Assembly: GCA_965249765.1 (NCBI GenBank)
Contig: CBDFMR010000004.1
Location: 186,001-250,000 of the forward strand
DNA: 64,000 nt
DNA from: CBDFMR01 sp965249765
Lineage (GTDB): Bacteria; Bacteroidota; Bacteroidia; Chitinophagales; Saprospiraceae
Reading direction: 5' to 3'
The translations under genes were made by a program, and so were the position numbers. The notes beneath the pieces are model-generated. The model made no database searches. It was not told the DNA's origin and was given only the letters and a program-made list of their open reading frames with translations. Positions 9,351-17,905 of the stretch are shown here, piece after piece (the first letter of the stretch is position 1; each line of letters begins with the position of its first letter).

Positions 9351-11453
9351 TTAGGATATTCGCCCCCAATCAGTTTTTCTGTTTTTGCGAAGATAAGAGA
9401 GCAGTAATTCGTTCTTTTTTTCTTTAAGCAATGGGTCCTCATCGATGATCATTCGGGCAAGATTCCTTGCGGTCTGCAATATTTTCCCGTCGGTTATAAG
9501 ATTGGCGAGTTGAAGGTTTAATGCTCCGCTTTGTCTAAGGCCTGTTATACTTCCTGGGCCTCTCAGTTCCAGATCTTTTTCGGCAATCTCGAAACCATTA
9601 TTTGTTCTTACCATTGTGTAAATGCGCTCCCTTGCCTCCTTTGTCAGTTTGCTCCCTGACATCAGGATGCAATATGATTGCTCTGCTCCGCGCCCGACTC
9701 GTCCCCTTAATTGATGAAGTTGCGACAGTCCAAATCGCTCAGTGTTTTCAATAATCATGACACTTGCATTCGGTACATTTACGCCCACTTCTATTACTGT
9801 GGTAGCTACCATGATGTGCGTCTTACCCTCGACAAATCTGCGCATCTCCCATTCCTTGTCATCAGCTTTCATGCGACCGTGTACGACGCTGACCTGATAG
9901 TCAGGCTTGCGAAAAAAATGAGTCAATTGTTCATAGCCATCTTGAAGATTTTGTAAATCAAGTTTTTCCGATTCCTCTATCAATGGAAACACCACATAGA
10001 TTTGCCGGCCCTTCTGTATCTCAGACTTCATAAATCCTATGACCTTAGGACGATGAATCTCCTTCTTGTGCAGGGTTTTTATGTGTTTTCTACCTGGAGG
10101 AAGTTCATCGATGACAGATACATCGAGATCACCATAGTAGGTCATTGCGAGCGTTCTGGGTATTGGTGTGGCCGTCATGACCAGGATGTGAGGCGTGACC
10201 ACCTTGTTTTTTTTCCATAGTTTTGCTCGCTGTGCGACGCCAAATCGATGTTGCTCGTCGATGATCGCGATGCCTAGGTTTCTAAAGACGACCGGATCTT
10301 CAAGTAGAGCGTGGGTGCCAATGAGTATGTCGATGTCTCCATTTTCTAAAAGGACCAACAACTCCTTCCTTTGCTTGCCTTTGACCGAGCCTGATAAGAA
10401 TCCAATGGAAATTCCTGTTCCCTTCAACATGTCACTGATAGACTGAAAATGTTGATGAGCCAATATTTCTGTTGGAACCATTAGACAAGTTTGAAAACCA
10501 TTATCAAGAGCCATCAGCATGGTCATAAGCGCTACTATCGTTTTTCCACTACCCACGTCTCCTTGCAATAACCTGTTCATCTGTATTCCTGAGCCGACAT
10601 CAATCCTTATTTCCTTGATTACTTTTTTTTGAGCACCTGTAAGTTCAAATCCTAGTATATTATGGTAGAAGTGGTTAAACCGTTCTCCGATCTTGGGGAA
10701 GATTGCTCCTTTTAATCGCTGTTGTCTAAGGGATTTATTAAAAAGCATATCTAGTTGAATAAAGAACAACTCCTCAAATTTCAATCTCCATTGAGCCAAT
10801 TTTAGCTGTTCCTCATTTGTCGGAAAGTGAATCCACCTGACGGCTTCATATCTAGAACATAGTTTCATTTTCTCTGCTAGATATGTAGGTAAGACTTCAG
10901 GGATGTCGTCAGACTTTAGCTTTTCTAGGATATTAGAAACTAAGTTTCTGCGTCCTTTGCTGCCTAGATACCTTGCATTGAGTTTTTCAGTACTACTATA
11001 TACGGGCTCATACTTGGATTTTAGCTGTCCTTCTTTCTTCACTTCCTCTAGCTCAGGATGGGGAATGCTCTTCTTGCGGTTAAATAAATTGACACGTCCA
11101 AAGGCAATATATTCTACATTTTCTTTAAGCGACTCTTCGAGATACTTGACTCCCCGAAACCACACGAGGTCAATCGATCCAGTACCATCGGTCAAGATTG
11201 CAGTAAGACGGTGTCGTCTGTTCTTACCCTTTATTTTTTCTAGAGAATGTAAATTGCCTTTGATCTGTACTACCTCTCCTTCTGCACTAATGTCAGTTAT
11301 TTTTGTGTATTGTGTTTTATCAATGTACCTAAATGGGAATAGGAACAGTAAGTCGGCAACCTTGTGGACATTGAGTTCTGTCTTTAGAAGTTCCCCTCTT
11401 GAAGGTCCTACACCTTTTAAGTATTCGATTTCATGCTTTAATATACTTGACAC
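9351..11453 (-). CDS. recG: ATP-dependent DNA helicase RecG
   Basis: This 700-residue protein has the full RecG layout: an N-terminal wedge/OB domain (residues 1-200) that grips branched DNA, then two helicase domains with Walker A GDVGSGKT (298-305), the DEQH box IIDEQHRFG, MTATPIPRT and the RGRVGRG motif. It remodels stalled replication forks and Holliday junctions. The start is GTG at 11453. It is divergent from rbfA with about 90 bases between them, enough for two promoters. Confidence 0.97.
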   Translation of the reverse strand: MSSILKHEIEYLKGVGPSRGELLKTELNVHKVADLLFLFPFRYIDKTQYTKITDISAEGEVVQIKGNLHSLEKIKGKNRRHRLTAILTDGTGSIDLVWFRGVKYLEESLKENVEYIAFGRVNLFNRKKSIPHPELEEVKKEGQLKSKYEPVYSSTEKLNARYLGSKGRRNLVSNILEKLKSDDIPEVLPTYLAEKMKLCSRYEAVRWIHFPTNEEQLKLAQWRLKFEELFFIQLDMLFNKSLRQQRLKGAIFPKIGERFNHFYHNILGFELTGAQKKVIKEIRIDVGSGIQMNRLLQGDVGSGKTIVALMTMLMALDNGFQTCLMVPTEILAHQHFQSISDMLKGTGISIGFLSGSVKGKQRKELLVLLENGDIDILIGTHALLEDPVVFRNLGIAIIDEQHRFGVAQRAKLWKKNKVVTPHILVMTATPIPRTLAMTYYGDLDVSVIDELPPGRKHIKTLHKKEIHRPKVIGFMKSEIQKGRQIYVVFPLIEESEKLDLQNLQDGYEQLTHFFRKPDYQVSVVHGRMKADDKEWEMRRFVEGKTHIMVATTVIEVGVNVPNASVMIIENTERFGLSQLHQLRGRVGRGAEQSYCILMSGSKLTKEARERIYTMVRTNNGFEIAEKDLELRGPGSITGLRQSGALNLQLANLITDGKILQTARNLARMIIDEDPLLKEKKNELLLSYLRKNRKTDWGRIS

Positions 11454-11513
11454 TGGGAAATTGGATCAGTTTATAATATAAGAGCAAAATAAAGAATCTG
11501 GTTTACTAATAGA

Positions 11514-11521
11514 TATATTTG
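11514..11521 (+). promoter_or_regulatory. Bacteroidota -7 promoter box before rbfA
   Basis: TATATTTG matches the Bacteroidota -7 consensus TAnnTTTG exactly. It ends 22 bases before the ATG at 11543, giving a short leader of roughly 15 bases. A clear -33 TTTG was not found at the expected distance. Confidence 0.5.
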
Positions 11522-11542
11522 TCATAAAGAAATTTGTCTGGC

Positions 11543-11914
11543 ATGGCATCAAAAAGACAGTTACAGGTTGCAGAATTGATAAGACGGAATATAGGACATG
11601 TGATGCAAGAACAGGGTTCCTATATCTATGGCTCTGCTTTTGTCACTGTCACCAATGTCTTGTTAACACCAGACATGGGCTTGGCTAAGATCTACCTATC
11701 AGTTTATAATGCCGATGACAAAGATAAAGTACTAAATTCCATAGAAGAACATACGCATCCGCTCAAGCAGGAATTAGCAAAACGCATTCGTAAGCATGTG
11801 AGACGTATACCTTCTATCAGCTTCTATCTAGACGATATTCTGGATGAGATGGCTAAGGTGAATAGCTTATTTGATAATCTCAGGACCAACGATCAAATGG
11901 GAGAAGAAGAGTAA
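11543..11914 (+). CDS. rbfA: Ribosome-binding factor A
   Basis: The product begins MASKRQLQVAELIRRN, a typical RbfA start, and has the single KH-like domain with VTNVLLTPDMGLAKIYLSVY. RbfA binds the 30S subunit and helps mature the 5' end of 16S rRNA. A TTG at 11534 would add three residues (MSG). The ATG at 11543 is preferred because it matches the family start. The protein is 123 residues, the usual length. It is single and divergent from recG. Confidence 0.93.
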   Translation: MASKRQLQVAELIRRNIGHVMQEQGSYIYGSAFVTVTNVLLTPDMGLAKIYLSVYNADDKDKVLNSIEEHTHPLKQELAKRIRKHVRRIPSISFYLDDILDEMAKVNSLFDNLRTNDQMGEEE

Positions 11915-11945
11915 GATCGATTTTTATTTCAATAGTCATTTATAT

Positions 11946-13436
11946 CTAATTATCAACATTTATCCTTCCAGCAAGTGATGCGGGGATGTCTATGGTCTCG
12001 GATAAATGAGATATCCTTACAACGTCTTTTTCAATGGAGAGAACATTGAATATACTGCCAGGCAACAAACCCAGTTCCCATAATTCACTCTCGATCTTGT
12101 CTGATATTTGCTTTTTGGAGATTTTAGCTTTCGAGCGAGGCCGTAGATTTACGAGTGCATTGACGGATAGGACTTGCCGCTTGGGTATCGGAGATCCATG
12201 AGGATCTGTATCTGGATACCCTAGATGTTCGTCTACTTCATCGATAATTTCGCTACTCAGAACGTGTTCCAGTCGATCAGCTTCATCATGAATTTGCTCC
12301 TCGGTAAGTCCCATTGTGCTTACTTGATAGGATTCCCATAGTCTGTGTTTCCTGACGAGGTCGTCAGCATTTTTTCTTCCCTTAAGTGTCAAGATGATCT
12401 CATTATCTTCAAGCTTGAGGTAACCATCTCTTGAAAGAACTGTTGAGTATCTTTTAATGGTTTCAACTGGCAGTCCTAGTCTTTCTGAGATCATTGAAAC
12501 TGTGACATGACCCTTTGGGAAGTACTTTATAGCTTGACGTAGGATGTCTTCTTTGATAATCTTGATCCTCTGTCTTCTGTTTCTGATGAACTTGGCCAGT
12601 AGACCTTTTTCGGGAGAGGCAATGACCGCTATAAGATAAAGAAAGGTAGCCACAACACACATGGTGGGACCTGGGGGAGTGTTGAGCACGATGGCAAGTA
12701 TCAATCCCATGGCAGCCGAAAACAATCCAACAATGCCTGATACAATGATGGCTTTATGGAGTCGATTTGTAAGTAATAGGGCAGTTGCAGCTGGAGTAAT
12801 GAGCATAGCTACTACGAGAATCACACCTACAGTTCTCAAGGCTGCCACAACAGCGAAGGATAGCATGAGCATTAGGAAATAATGGACAATCTTCACACTG
12901 ATTCCCATGGTTTCTGCAATGGTGGGCTGGAAGGTGGTAATGAACAAATGGCGATAAAACACGACGATACTCACTAGAGAGTAAATGGTAAAAATTCCAG
13001 TCAAGATGATGTCCTGATTCGATATACCGAGTATCTGACCAAACAAGAAATCCCTCAAATCAAGGTGTACGCCATGTTCCTGATTGAGAGATGAAATTCC
13101 GATGACTCCGATAGAGAACATGACCGTGAATACTATACCGATGGCCGCATCATTCTTGGTCTTGACATTATGCTGAATCCATGTGATACTGGCCGCCGCT
13201 ATCAGTCCGGCGATCACAGAACCTACAAAGAAGCCGATGGTGTTATACTCGCCCAGAAGTAAGAATGCAAAGAAAATTCCTGGTAGTATAGCGTGTGACA
13301 AGGCGTCACCGATCATGGACATGTTACGCAATACGATAAAACAGCCAATGATGCCACACATCACACCGACAAGGCATGAGGCTATGAGAGCACGTATTGC
13401 CCATTCTTCACTAAGGGTTGCTAGGAGTTGATCCAT
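11946..13436 (-). CDS. Metal ABC transporter permease fused to a DtxR/MntR-type regulator
   Basis: Residues 1-275 are a ZnuB/MntB-type permease with about eight membrane spans (LRNMSMIGDALSHAILPG near residue 36; GVILVVAMLITPAA near 204). After a basic linker, residues 296-352 form a winged helix. Residues 363-412 match the DtxR dimerisation/metal-binding domain, with HRLWE (364-368) and E385...E390-H391 in place of known Mn/Fe ligands. Residues 421-492 resemble the SH3/FeoA-like tail. One chain would thus carry Mn, Fe or Zn uptake and its sensor. No ATPase or binding-protein gene is adjacent. Related fusions may exist in other Bacteroidota; the function of the tethered regulator is unknown. 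Confidence 0.85.
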   Translation of the reverse strand: MDQLLATLSEEWAIRALIASCLVGVMCGIIGCFIVLRNMSMIGDALSHAILPGIFFAFLLLGEYNTIGFFVGSVIAGLIAAASITWIQHNVKTKNDAAIGIVFTVMFSIGVIGISSLNQEHGVHLDLRDFLFGQILGISNQDIILTGIFTIYSLVSIVVFYRHLFITTFQPTIAETMGISVKIVHYFLMLMLSFAVVAALRTVGVILVVAMLITPAATALLLTNRLHKAIIVSGIVGLFSAAMGLILAIVLNTPPGPTMCVVATFLYLIAVIASPEKGLLAKFIRNRRQRIKIIKEDILRQAIKYFPKGHVTVSMISERLGLPVETIKRYSTVLSRDGYLKLEDNEIILTLKGRKNADDLVRKHRLWESYQVSTMGLTEEQIHDEADRLEHVLSSEIIDEVDEHLGYPDTDPHGSPIPKRQVLSVNALVNLRPRSKAKISKKQISDKIESELWELGLLPGSIFNVLSIEKDVVRISHLSETIDIPASLAGRINVDN

Positions 13437-13487
13437 GATTCAAAGCTATTAATAATTTTGGCATTATAAAAATAAATTTAGACTTGT

Positions 13488-14384
13488 CTAAATTTGTAAC
13501 ATTTCTAGTAAGACACCTTCTTTCACGGCATAAGGAGAAACTAGGATGGTCTCGATATCAAGCCATTCAACAATCCATTTCATAAGTAGAACTGATACAA
13601 CAATCAGTTCTGCTCGTGCTTCCTCAAGTCCTGATATCCGTAACCTTTCCTCGTAGGATGATTGAATGATCAGTCGGCCAATTTGATTCAATACATCTGA
13701 CGTTACTGGACCTTCAAGTCCCTGAGCCCGTGCAATGGACTCCAATACTTCGAATGAACCAGAAGCTCCGACAAGTGTCGGTATTTTTTTCTCATTCATC
13801 TGCGCCTTGAAATCACAAAATGACTCATGAAGAAATCTGTCCAATTGTTCCATCGCGACTTGTGATATAGGATCCTGGGTATGGAACTTTTTATAAAGTA
13901 TGGCTACTCCTACATCATAGCTTTTCGACCAAGACATTTTTCCGTTCTGGATGAGGACAAATTCGACACTGCCTCCTCCGATATCCATGATGAGGAAGTT
14001 CTCTAGATCACTTTTGAGCCCATAATTTATTCCCTTGAAGATGAGAAAGGCTTCTTTCATACCATCAATTACGTCGATTTTTATTCCTAATCGATGGTGG
14101 ACCTCCAAGACGAACTTGTCTGCATTGCTTGCCCGACGAAGAGCAGCAGTTCCTATGGCCTTGACATTATCGACCTTATAATCATCAAGTAGATGTTTGA
14201 TTTGTTCAAGCGCCCTAATCGCCCGCTGATAGGCTTTTTCTCCTATGGCTTGGATTCCATCTTCGGCAAGAAATACGTGAATTCTTTTACGCAACACTTC
14301 TTTGAAACCATCAGTCCCTTTCTCAACGATGAGCAGATGAAACGTATTGGTGCCGAGGTCAATTACCGCCAGTCGTTGCACCAC
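13488..14384 (-). CDS. Ppx/GppA family phosphatase
   Basis: The protein opens with the ASKHA phosphate-1 motif VIDLGTNTFHLLI and carries the second glycine-rich motif MDIGGGSVEFVLI near residue 150. At 298 residues it is the short Ppx/GppA form without the extra C-terminal helical domain. It probably removes phosphate from polyphosphate or from pppGpp; sequence alone does not separate these. The GTG start lies inside the end of the upstream lipoprotein gene (26-base overlap), so the two are coupled. A polyphosphate kinase is at 55995-58085. Confidence 0.85.
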   Translation of the reverse strand: MVQRLAVIDLGTNTFHLLIVEKGTDGFKEVLRKRIHVFLAEDGIQAIGEKAYQRAIRALEQIKHLLDDYKVDNVKAIGTAALRRASNADKFVLEVHHRLGIKIDVIDGMKEAFLIFKGINYGLKSDLENFLIMDIGGGSVEFVLIQNGKMSWSKSYDVGVAILYKKFHTQDPISQVAMEQLDRFLHESFCDFKAQMNEKKIPTLVGASGSFEVLESIARAQGLEGPVTSDVLNQIGRLIIQSSYEERLRISGLEEARAELIVVSVLLMKWIVEWLDIETILVSPYAVKEGVLLEMLQI

Positions 14385-14880
14385 CTACTTCTAAAGATTT
14401 CCTCATGTCCATTGCTCGTTTTGTAACACTACTAAAAAACTGGTCACCTGAACTACTCATCTGTAAAGTGTAGGCTGGCTTTTTATCTTCTATGAATAAA
14501 TAGAACTTACACTTGTCAGAATAGTATACATCTGCTTCAGCGATGATTTCTCCATTAGAATGCCAAAATTGCCTAGCTAGGATTCTAGCACAATCAGGTT
14601 CGAATGGCTCTGCCTGACGTGGGTCAAAATATCCGAAATTTTCTGCAATACTAGCTGAGTCTTTCTGACTAATACTGAATGGTAAGTAATGAAAGATATA
14701 ATCGGTATAATCAGTTTCATGAACCAATTTTACGAATAACTCCTTAGGAAGGAGAGGATAAGTGATAGTCTTTTCAGACACTGCTTGCGGGTTTTGTCCA
14801 TTGTCAACAGTTGTCTTTTTATCACCCCCACATGACAGAAAAAGGAAGATTCCCAAACCGTATATTATTAATTTTTGCAT
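14359..14880 (-). CDS. Small lipoprotein, unknown function
   Basis: The N-terminus is a lipoprotein signal ending at the lipobox FLSC (Cys17), followed by a short polar linker. The remaining roughly 150 residues show no family I recognise, though a stretch with FDPRQAEPFEPDCARILARQFW is distinctive. It sits between an outer-membrane barrel gene and a Ppx/GppA phosphatase on the same strand and overlaps the latter by 26 bases. The three may be one operon. Confidence 0.68.
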   Translation of the reverse strand: MQKLIIYGLGIFLFLSCGGDKKTTVDNGQNPQAVSEKTITYPLLPKELFVKLVHETDYTDYIFHYLPFSISQKDSASIAENFGYFDPRQAEPFEPDCARILARQFWHSNGEIIAEADVYYSDKCKFYLFIEDKKPAYTLQMSSSGDQFFSSVTKRAMDMRKSLEVGGATTGGN

Positions 14881-14884
14881 TCTT

Positions 14885-15556
14885 CTAAAATTTGTACTCC
14901 ATTCTTACGGCCCAAAAATAACTCTTTAACCCATCAACCCCTGGATTATTGCTACCATCAAACAATAGGGATAAATCTCTTGTATATCTAGCCACAGCAT
15001 TCCAGCTTTTGCTGAGCGCATAATTTACTCCTAAAAGCCAACTTAGGCTACTCGTTCTGAAATTTTCAATATCACCTTCGACAAATGTATTGTTAGAAGA
15101 GCTACTAAAAAGATAGCCATATGAAAATCCTCCATGAACACCTACCTTATAATAACCATCCTCCGCCATCCACCAGTCCTTATAACCAGCAAATACAGGT
15201 ATCTCCAGATAGTTTAGATTGGTACTTGAAACAAAATCACCACTGCCAAAACTTAGCTCAGCTTGACTACCTCGTTGGCAATATAGCATTTCCATTCCTA
15301 CATATCCTTTCTTAGAAATAAACCTTTCTACACCCAAGCCACCAGTGAGTCCTAGTTTGTTGAACCCAGCAAGATTATCCCCATCGATCTGTGAAGCCGT
15401 GAATCCGAGTATTGCTTTTCCTTCAAATGCCTGACCACTCATATGAGATAGTGACATACACAAAGTTGCTATTACCCAAAAACATAGCTTTCGACATCTG
15501 GAACAGATCGATTGAAAGTATAAAGTATATATATTTTTTGTCTTTAGACAATCCAT
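14885..15556 (-). CDS. Outer-membrane beta-barrel protein (PorT/OmpW-like size)
   Basis: After a signal sequence ending near SHMSGQA, the protein has alternating-residue strands typical of an eight-stranded barrel and ends in an aromatic residue (AVRMEYKF), the usual outer-membrane insertion signal. The stretch ahead of the signal core is long and cysteine-rich, so the true start may be an internal codon. It is four bases upstream of the lipoprotein gene on the same strand. No specific function can be assigned. Confidence 0.7.
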   Translation of the reverse strand: MDCLKTKNIYTLYFQSICSRCRKLCFWVIATLCMSLSHMSGQAFEGKAILGFTASQIDGDNLAGFNKLGLTGGLGVERFISKKGYVGMEMLYCQRGSQAELSFGSGDFVSSTNLNYLEIPVFAGYKDWWMAEDGYYKVGVHGGFSYGYLFSSSSNNTFVEGDIENFRTSSLSWLLGVNYALSKSWNAVARYTRDLSLLFDGSNNPGVDGLKSYFWAVRMEYKF

Positions 15557-15581
15557 AATGCAATCATATTATAAATAACAA

Positions 15582-15589
15582 TATATTTG
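15582..15589 (+). promoter_or_regulatory. -7 promoter box six bases before a GTG start
   Basis: TATATTTG fits TAnnTTTG exactly. Its last base is only six bases from the GTG start at 15595, so transcription would begin at or next to the start codon and the mRNA would be essentially leaderless. Confidence 0.5.
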
Positions 15590-15594
15590 ATCCC

Positions 15595-15876
15595 GTGAAA
15601 ATCAAATATAACAAATCGACACTCACTGCCCTCCATAATGTACTCGAAGAGGTAGGTTACAAAGTCAGATATGAGAAAGGTAATTTTAAATCTGGGTACT
15701 GCCTTGTCGAAAAACAGAAGATAGCCGTTGTCAATAAATTTTTTGACACCAAGGCTAGAATCAATTCCCTTCTCGACATTTTATCATTGATTGATGTTAA
15801 TAAGATAAGCCTTGGCCCCGAGGATCTTTCTTTCCTCAATGCGATAGAATTTAACGTACTTTCACTTTCGGAGTAA
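15595..15876 (+). CDS. Conserved-looking small hypothetical protein
   Basis: The 93-residue basic protein starts at GTG and reads MKIKYNKSTLTALHNVLEEV, then YEKGNFKSGYCLVE and a leucine-rich helical end. I believe it belongs to a small uncharacterised family common in Bacteroidota, but I cannot name it. It is followed after ten bases by the metallo-beta-lactamase-fold hydrolase, so they are likely one transcript. The gene upstream is divergent, with only 38 bases between the starts. Confidence 0.65.
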   Translation: MKIKYNKSTLTALHNVLEEVGYKVRYEKGNFKSGYCLVEKQKIAVVNKFFDTKARINSLLDILSLIDVNKISLGPEDLSFLNAIEFNVLSLSE

Positions 15877-15886
15877 ATATTGCCAT

Positions 15887-16660
15887 TTGAAGATCACATT
15901 TTTAGGAACTGGGACATCACAAGGTATTCCAGTTGTTCTTTGTGATTGCCAAGTTTGTTCTTCTGATGACCCCAGAGACAGGAGGTTGAGATCTTCTGCG
16001 CTCATCTCGACAGGTGACACTAACGTGCTTATCGACCCAGGTCCTGACCTTCGCCAGCAGCTTTTAGCTAATAATATCAAGACCTTATCTGCAATTGTAC
16101 TTACCCACGAACACAACGATCATGTTATTGGCATAGACGAGCTTCGACCTTTTGTTTTTGCCAACGGACCTTTGAGAATCTATGGACTGCCTAGAGTATT
16201 ATCTGAATTAAGGTTACGGTTTCCCTATGTGTTCGCTCAAGACAAATACCCTAGGGATCCATCGTTTGACCCCATTGAGATTATGGAACTCGAAGCATTC
16301 ACAATAGATGAACTAGATGTCCAAGCTCTTCCAGCATTACATGGGAAGTTGCCGATTCTTGGTTATCGGTTTGATAAGCTTGTTTACTTCACCGATGTCA
16401 AATCCATATCGGAGGATCTTATTTCTGAGCTGTATGACAATATTGACGTACTTGTTATCAACGCACTACGTAGACGAGATCATAGATCACACCTCAATCT
16501 TCAAGAGGCATTGAATATCATCAATCGACTCAAGCCCAAGGCTACCTATTTAACGCATATGAGCCACTTATTAGGATATCATTCAAACCTCGAAACTGAG
16601 CTACCCCAAGATTGCAATCCTGCTTATGATGGGCTGTCGGTTGAAGTTTTTTTTGATTGA
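15887..16660 (+). CDS. Metallo-beta-lactamase-fold hydrolase, PhnP-like
   Basis: The start TTG gives MKITFLGTGTSQGIPV, the typical PhnP/RNase Z-like opening. Metal ligands are visible in THEHNDHVIGIDE (HxHxDH, near residue 75), in LHGKLPILGYR and near the end in YLTHMSHLLG. The 257-residue length fits the PhnP group, which cleaves cyclic phosphodiesters such as cyclic ribose phosphates. No other phn genes are near, so the real substrate is open. An upstream cysteine pair (CDCQVC) may bind a structural zinc as in PhnP. Confidence 0.83.
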   Translation: MKITFLGTGTSQGIPVVLCDCQVCSSDDPRDRRLRSSALISTGDTNVLIDPGPDLRQQLLANNIKTLSAIVLTHEHNDHVIGIDELRPFVFANGPLRIYGLPRVLSELRLRFPYVFAQDKYPRDPSFDPIEIMELEAFTIDELDVQALPALHGKLPILGYRFDKLVYFTDVKSISEDLISELYDNIDVLVINALRRRDHRSHLNLQEALNIINRLKPKATYLTHMSHLLGYHSNLETELPQDCNPAYDGLSVEVFFD

Positions 16661-16742
16661 GATGTTTTTAGTGACAAATGATATTTTAATTTAAAAGTAT
16701 ATTTCAGTTTAAACATAATTATGACTAATTTTTGGACCTGAA

Positions 16743-17708
16743 ATGATAAGAGCTGTTTCGTTTATATTAGCAACCCTATGCACGAGTCTTCTTATGATTG
16801 GTCAACAGACTAGTCAATGGTCCCAGTACATGATGAATCATTATGAGACAAATCCTGCATATGCCGGCCTTGATTTTTCTCTTAGCCTGACAGCGGCTTA
16901 TCGATCTCAGTGGTCTGGCTTGGATGGTAGACCTAGTAGTCGATACTTAGGTGGTCATATACCCTTGTACATCGTCAGTGGAGCTGTTGGAGCCGAAATA
17001 ATGAATGAGCAATTTGGAAACTTTAGACATACACGCGTTGCTGGGTCATTTAATTATATCCTAGACAATACATCGGGATTATTATCCCTAGGTGCGAAGC
17101 TAGGAATACAGCAATCGAGCATTAGTGGAGATGGTATCACTACGCCTGATGGAAACTATGAAGGGGGTATTATTAACCACAATGATCCTATCTTGCCTTT
17201 GTTATCGGAGGCAGGCCTCGGTTTGTACTATAGTATGGGAGCTTATTACATGAGTAGATATTTTGATGTTGGATATTCTTTAAGCTCATTGCCCGCAATC
17301 AATATTAGTATAGACCAAGTAAGCTATTCACAAGAACCGGCGCATTACTTGCTTATTGAAGGAAAATTGAGGACGATGGACTTACTTTTTCTAAAGCCTT
17401 CAGTCCTCGTTAAATCAGATCAAAATTTGACCCAGATAGATTTTAACGTATTGGCTGAATATAATGGCAGCATTTTTGGAGGAGTAGGACTACGAGGCTA
17501 TCATTCATCGAGCTTTGATGCAATGGTATTTATCGTAGGTACTGAGATAAACAAGAATTACACCGTTAGCTATAGTTTTGACACTGGTATATCTTCGTTG
17601 AAGAGAGCCAATGAGGGAAGTCATGAGATTATTTTGAATTACAATCTCAATAAGCTCATAGGTCAAGGTATAAGACAGAGAATCATCTATAATCCTAGAC
17701 ATTTGTAA
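16743..17708 (+). CDS. PorP/SprF family type IX secretion membrane protein
   Basis: A signal peptide is followed by the PorP/SprF hallmark QTSQWSQYMMNHYETNPAYAG and the SLTAAYRSQWSGLDGRPSS stretch. The rest forms a beta-barrel of about 14 strands. Members sit in the outer membrane and help tether or display type IX cargo. Its position directly before gldK supports a role with the secretion core. The 3' gap to gldK is about 200 bases, so gldK may have its own promoter. Confidence 0.92.
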   Translation: MIRAVSFILATLCTSLLMIGQQTSQWSQYMMNHYETNPAYAGLDFSLSLTAAYRSQWSGLDGRPSSRYLGGHIPLYIVSGAVGAEIMNEQFGNFRHTRVAGSFNYILDNTSGLLSLGAKLGIQQSSISGDGITTPDGNYEGGIINHNDPILPLLSEAGLGLYYSMGAYYMSRYFDVGYSLSSLPAINISIDQVSYSQEPAHYLLIEGKLRTMDLLFLKPSVLVKSDQNLTQIDFNVLAEYNGSIFGGVGLRGYHSSSFDAMVFIVGTEINKNYTVSYSFDTGISSLKRANEGSHEIILNYNLNKLIGQGIRQRIIYNPRHL

Positions 17709-17905
17709 AGCCAGATGAGAAGAATTAAAAAATTATTTAATATTGGATAATAAGAGAGATGGCTTAACGTTTTGTTAAAGCTGAAAGTTTCTTTTACTGA
17801 TTGTACTTGAGAGATATTATTTTGATAATTATCAAACAGATTTATCTTTATGCGTTTTTTGAGCTAGAATATATCCTTAGAAATGGTAAAACCGAAGTTG
17901 TAACA

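Noticed and set aside
10903..11481. 192-codon open frame on the plus strand across the recG start
   Set aside because: It is antisense to conserved RecG sequence, and its predicted product is serine- and leucine-rich without a family.
17801..17905. Upstream ATG of gldK adding 35 residues
   Set aside because: It would bury the lipoprotein signal inside the protein; the ATG at 17906 gives a proper signal and lipobox.
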